From assembly GCA_900548405.1 (NCBI GenBank), contig UNSJ01000057.1, positions 1 through 9,321 of the forward strand: a stretch of DNA of 9,321 nucleotides. Reading direction: 5' to 3'. The notes below the pieces were generated by a model. The model did no database searches and was not told the origin of the DNA. It saw only the letters and a list, made by a program, of their open reading frames with translations. Of this stretch, positions 7,122-9,321 are shown in pieces (the stretch's first letter is position 1; each line of letters begins with the position of its first letter). Made by a program: the position numbers and the translations under genes. The DNA comes from Candidatus Gastranaerophilales bacterium (GTDB taxonomy: Bacteria > Cyanobacteriota > Vampirovibrionia > Gastranaerophilales > Gastranaerophilaceae).

Positions 7122-8033
7122 CTAAAATAAGTCATCAACATCATCTGATTTGGATGCAGCGCTTTTTGCAACCTCTTTCATACTTTTGTTGACCTGGTTT
7201 ATACCAAAAATTAAGTTTTCCAGATATGGAACCAAATTACTTGCAATACCCGAATTCAATGCAACTTTAAATTGCTGCGGCATTGCAGTAATCAAATTTG
7301 ATATTGAATTGTTCTGAATTTTTGTTTCTTTTAAAAGCTCAAGCAGGAATTTTTCGGATGAAATATTATCAAACAATTTTCCGAACAAATCTTCACAAGC
7401 TGAAAGCGGAGTTTTACACATTTTTTGGAAAACAATTCTTTCAAACATTAAAAACAGCAATGATGAACCTACCGCAATAACTGATACTAAAGCTGCAGTC
7501 TGCATGCTTGACATCAAGCCTGCAACCGATGCAATTGTTTTTTCTTGGGAAGAAAAGTCGATTTTACCGAATGCTATTGCAATGTTCAAGAACGTAAACA
7601 AAGGTCCGAAACCTGTTAAAATTGTCGGAACAGTTTGTAAGAACTTGTTGTTAAATTTAGATGTAATTAGTGTATCTTCATTGAAAAAGTAAAGAGGATC
7701 AACAGTTGTCTGAATATTTTGTACAGTTGAAGAAACTTCTTTATAAGTCAAATCATTATTTTGCCCTTTCAGAGCAACAGACTCGGAAAACACAAGAGTA
7801 TTTTTGAATTCAAGCCATGAGCTTGAAACATAAGGATTTGCAGACATCCATTCATCAATTTCTTTAAATCTGAAATTTAAATCCGTTTTTTTAAACCTTG
7901 AAATAAATGCTAAAAGTATTTTCAAATTTTTACTTACAAAAAAGTAGTTTTTAAGACAGTAAATGATTGAAAACAAGAATGTAAACATTACAATCAAAAT
8001 CGGAATATCTGTAAATATGTGTAATAAGTTCAT
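7122..8033 (-). CDS. ZorA/MotA-like proton channel subunit (short form)
   Basis: A 303-residue inner membrane protein from ATG 8033. One helix lies near the N-terminus (about residues 9-29). A cytoplasmic stretch follows with ANPYVSSSWLEFKNTL and DPLYFFNEDTLI, then two helices (about 134-157, VPTILTGFGPLFTFLNIAIAF; about 177-199, before the E-R pair). The FF...N...VP-x-x-LTG-x-G layout matches what I know of ZorA, the channel subunit of Zorya antiphage systems, a MotA/TolQ/ExbB relative. Typical ZorA has a long cytoplasmic coiled-coil tail; here only about 100 residues follow the last helix. Another ATG at 8090 would add 19 residues but sits in the minus-35 box. ATG 8033 has GGAG five bases upstream and a membrane helix at the right distance. 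It heads the five-gene operon. Confidence 0.85.
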   Translation of the reverse strand: MNLLHIFTDIPILIVMFTFLFSIIYCLKNYFFVSKNLKILLAFISRFKKTDLNFRFKEIDEWMSANPYVSSSWLEFKNTLVFSESVALKGQNNDLTYKEVSSTVQNIQTTVDPLYFFNEDTLITSKFNNKFLQTVPTILTGFGPLFTFLNIAIAFGKIDFSSQEKTIASVAGLMSSMQTAALVSVIAVGSSLLFLMFERIVFQKMCKTPLSACEDLFGKLFDNISSEKFLLELLKETKIQNNSISNLITAMPQQFKVALNSGIASNLVPYLENLIFGINQVNKSMKEVAKSAASKSDDVDDLF

Positions 8034-8056
8034 AGCTGCTCCATAAATTATCTTAA

Positions 8057-8083
8057 TTGAAAGTATAGCATAAGTTTTAGAAT
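8057..8083 (+). promoter_or_regulatory. Weak candidate promoter for a plus-strand RNA
   Basis: TTGAAA (8057-8062) and TAGAAT (8078-8083) are present on the plus strand with a short 15-base spacer. The predicted RNA start is near 8090. If used, it would overlap the opposing ZorA-like operon promoter, and the two could not fire at once. The spacer is below the optimum, so this is tentative. Confidence 0.25.
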
Positions 8084-8090
8084 ATGGCAA
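8062..8090 (-). promoter_or_regulatory. Promoter of the ZorA-like operon
   Basis: On the minus strand, TTGCCA (8090-8085), a 17-base spacer and TATACT (8067-8062) preceded by TGC make an extended minus-ten promoter. The predicted RNA start near 8055 gives a leader of about 22 bases holding GGAG (8042-8039), five bases before ATG 8033. It is the only clear promoter seen for the five genes down to 4209. Confidence 0.7.
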
Positions 8091-8192
8091 AATATAAATT
8101 AATCTTTAAGGTCGGACTTTGTCAAGCAGGCACGAATGTTGGAGAACTTCTAAAAGACATATCCACAGGGAGAACAGGGCTGTGCCCTGAGG

Positions 8193-8216
8193 AAAACTCC
8201 CGCTCTAAGGCGGGAG
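8193..8216 (-). terminator. Probable terminator downstream of the S74 surface protein gene
   Basis: Read on the minus strand, CTCCCGC, a six-base loop and GCGGGAG form a 7-base-pair GC-rich stem followed by TTTTCC. It lies about 48 bases after the stop codon at 8264, with the second hairpin (8229-8247) in between. It would separate the surface protein gene from the ZorA-like operon. Confidence 0.5.
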
Positions 8217-8228
8217 AAGGAATGAAAG

Positions 8229-8252
8229 TCTGCCTTAAAAAGGCAGATTTTT
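8229..8252 (+). terminator. Rho-independent terminator, plus strand
   Basis: TCTGCCTT (8229-8236) and AAGGCAGA (8240-8247) form a perfect 8-base-pair stem with a three-base loop followed by five T (8248-8252). The T run is on the plus strand, which implies a plus-strand transcript ending here although no plus-strand gene precedes it. On the minus strand the hairpin is followed only by CTTTCATT, so it is weaker in that direction. Confidence 0.65.
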
Positions 8253-8263
8253 CGTATGAAATT

Positions 8264-9321
8264 TTATTTTATTTTGGCTTCAAGAGTTTTTAAACGAGCA
8301 TCTTGCTGTTTTACAATACTTTCAAGCTCATTAATTCTCTTTTCCTGCGCTGAAACTTTTGCATCGAGTTCTTTAATTGCATTGATTACTGCATAGAACA
8401 TATCCTCCATTCTGATTGTAAGAAAACCGTCAGCACCTTTTTTTACGGCATTTGGAAAGATTTTTTGCAAATCCTGCGCTATTACACCAACATGAGGTGT
8501 CTTGGTTTCATCTTTTTTATATGTGTAATTAAATACTTTTAAAGCACGGATTTTGTCTAACCCTGAAGTGAATTCATTACCGACATATTTTAAACGGCGG
8601 TCTGATGATAAAGCAGTTCCAAGAGAATTAGCTTCACCTCCGCAATATCTGAAATAGGCATAGTCATTGGCATCGCCGCTTGTCATTGTCAAGGCACAGT
8701 TATCATACACATAATTCTTGTGATAAACTTCCGGTTGAAATACTATACGACCGCGTACAAGCAAGTTTCCGTTAACAACTACCGAGGTTGCATTACTTGA
8801 AAGACTGCCATAACCGTAATTTCTAAAACTTGCTGTTGCATCTGTATTATGCACTTCAAGAACTGATGTACCCCCATTAAATTTCGACTGGCTTCCGATA
8901 AAAATTCTTTCAACACTATCAGTTGTATATGCACCTGTTTTAGGACCTGAATTTGCGCCTATACAAACTTTATTAGAACCTTTTACACCCTTGCAGGCTT
9001 GATTACCTAAAGCAATGTTATTGTAGCCGTTTGCCTCTGTATAGTTACCAATTGCCACTGCGGCACTTCCTTTGGCAACAGCACCGTCACCAATAGCTAT
9101 TGCTTTTTCACCTGAGGCTGTTGTTGTAGCTTCACCTGCAACACTACCTATGGCTATACTGCTTTCACCGCTGGCAACTGTTTCATGACCAATAGCTATT
9201 GCATCTGTATTGCTGGCTTGTGCAGCATTTCCCAGCGAAACAGTATTATCAGCTTTTGATTTGGCACTGTAACCTATCGCCAGAGCTTGCTGACCGCTGG
9301 CTAGAGTTGCATAATCCGTTT
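8264..9321 (-). CDS. Surface protein with YadA-like head repeats and C-terminal peptidase S74 chaperone domain (5' end outside the window)
   Basis: The minus-strand frame is open from the window edge to TAA at 8264, at least 351 residues; the true start lies beyond 9321. A GTG at 9058 is internal, since repeat sequence continues unbroken upstream of it. Residues here count from that GTG. The N-terminal part is YadA-type head repeats (IAIG-x2-A-x-A-x-G), which form trimeric beta-helical stalks. After a beta-rich linker comes the peptidase S74 domain from about 150: SSDRRLK with Ser152 and Lys157 (the Ser-Lys dyad spacing of the family), GLDKIRALKVFNYTY and HVGVIAQDLQKIFP. A C-terminal coiled coil follows (about 225-264). 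S74 domains trimerise the stalk and cut themselves off before the serine. Such domains occur in phage tail fibres and in bacterial surface proteins; no phage genes are seen here, and no YadA membrane anchor is present. Confidence 0.9.
   Translation of the reverse strand, partial: TDYATLASGQQALAIGYSAKSKADNTVSLGNAAQASNTDAIAIGHETVASGESSIAIGSVAGEATTTASGEKAIAIGDGAVAKGSAAVAIGNYTEANGYNNIALGNQACKGVKGSNKVCIGANSGPKTGAYTTDSVERIFIGSQSKFNGGTSVLEVHNTDATASFRNYGYGSLSSNATSVVVNGNLLVRGRIVFQPEVYHKNYVYDNCALTMTSGDANDYAYFRYCGGEANSLGTALSSDRRLKYVGNEFTSGLDKIRALKVFNYTYKKDETKTPHVGVIAQDLQKIFPNAVKKGADGFLTIRMEDMFYAVINAIKELDAKVSAQEKRINELESIVKQQDARLKTLEAKIK
8940..9321 (-). repeat. YadA-head repeat region within the surface protein
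   Basis: Degenerate repeats of about 14 residues are visible at the protein level: ALAIGYSAKSKADNTVSLG, AIAIGHETVASGESSIAIG, AIAIGDGAVAKGSAAVAIG and NNIALGNQACKG. At the DNA level, ACCAATAGCTATTGC occurs at 9089-9103 and again at 9188-9202, 99 bases apart (33 codons), which would allow in-frame gain or loss of repeats by recombination. The array continues beyond the window. Confidence 0.8.

Larger units (their letters stand above)
8090..8252 (+). ncRNA. Candidate structured small RNA or miniature repeat element, family unknown
   Basis: No convincing gene lies between 8091 and 8263, but the stretch is strongly structured. Its ends, 8108-8120 and 8225-8236, can pair over 12 bases with one bulge (AAGG/CCTT plus CGGACTTT/AAAGTCTG, with one G-U). 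Inside are the perfect hairpins CAGGGC-TGT-GCCCTG (8175-8189) and CTCCCGC with GCGGGAG (8197-8216). The 3' arm of the outer stem is also the 5' arm of a terminator hairpin at 8229-8247 followed by five T. The two folds exclude each other, as in riboswitches, yet no plus-strand gene follows. It may be a standalone small RNA, or a MITE-like element whose complementary ends are terminal inverted repeats. I could not match it to 6S, SRP RNA, RNase P RNA or a riboswitch class. Confidence 0.35.

Noticed and set aside
4209..8033. Complete Zorya antiphage system
   Set aside because: Only the motor-like pair is present. There is no helicase/nuclease ZorD, no ZorC and no HNH-type ZorE in the window, and the ZorA-like protein lacks the long tail. 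I therefore call it ZorAB-like only.
8090..8252. 6S RNA, SRP RNA, RNase P RNA or a known riboswitch
   Set aside because: I could not find the diagnostic conserved bases of these families. GAGGAAAACTCC resembles a piece of the RNase P consensus, but the element is far too short and the rest does not match.
8084..8293. Plus-strand open frame of 69 codons across the intergenic region
   Set aside because: It runs through the hairpins and terminator, overlaps the end of the surface protein gene, has no ribosome site, and its composition does not look like a protein. The structure of the stretch is better explained as RNA or a repeat.
8264..9058. GTG at 9058 as the start of the surface protein
   Set aside because: The frame continues upstream without a stop to the window edge, and the upstream residues are the same YadA-type repeats, so 9058 is internal.
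8948..9321. CRISPR-like or tandem DNA repeat array
   Set aside because: The repeats are degenerate at DNA level and in frame; they are protein structural repeats, with no regular spacers.

Overview
This is an AT-rich window with Shine-Dalgarno sites of the GGAG/AGGAG type. An OmpH/Skp-type periplasmic protein, a peptidoglycan-binding OmpA/MotB domain protein and a YadA-head surface protein point to a bacterium with two membranes. The gene mix resembles gut Gastranaerophilales (Melainabacteria/Vampirovibrionia). That assignment is a judgement from gene style, not from a marker gene, and I hold it at about 0.5.

Layout, left to right. Positions 1-77 (minus) hold the first codons of a gene with a good ribosome binding site. 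Its twelfth codon enters a run of ten G, and the frame is open past the run only if the run has 11 or 8 G. Next come its promoter and a strong terminator, then phosphoglycerate kinase (pgk, minus, own promoter). An OmpH/Skp-like protein (plus) faces a small predicted secreted protein (minus), with a long imperfect hairpin at their convergent ends. The secreted-protein gene is divergent from uvrC (plus). The 66-75 base gap between them holds overlapping promoters whose predicted RNA starts lie at or next to the start codons. UvrC has an intact GIY-YIG domain, four cysteines and RNase H-like nuclease, but stops before the usual C-terminal (HhH)2 domain.

From 8090 down to 4209 lies one tight minus-strand operon of five genes with a clear promoter (TTGCCA, 17-base spacer, extended TATACT). 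In order they are a ZorA/MotA-like membrane channel subunit, a ZorB/MotB-like OmpA-domain partner, a DUF711 ('PFL family') enzyme-like protein coupled by an ATGA overlap, and two overlapping genes encoding paralogous proteins of unknown function. The first two look like the ion-driven motor pair of Zorya antiphage systems, but the channel protein is short and no ZorC, ZorD or ZorE is present. The operon is therefore either an uncharacterised ZorAB-like system or a housekeeping/envelope motor. It is the best candidate in the window for something undescribed.

Between the operon promoter and the last gene is a compact structured element (about 8108-8252). It has complementary ends, internal GC-rich hairpins and a plus-strand terminator, so it is a candidate small RNA or a miniature repeat element. 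The right edge (minus, running off the window) is a surface protein with YadA-type head repeats and a C-terminal peptidase S74 self-cleaving chaperone domain. No tRNA, rRNA, CRISPR array, insertion sequence or transposase was seen.
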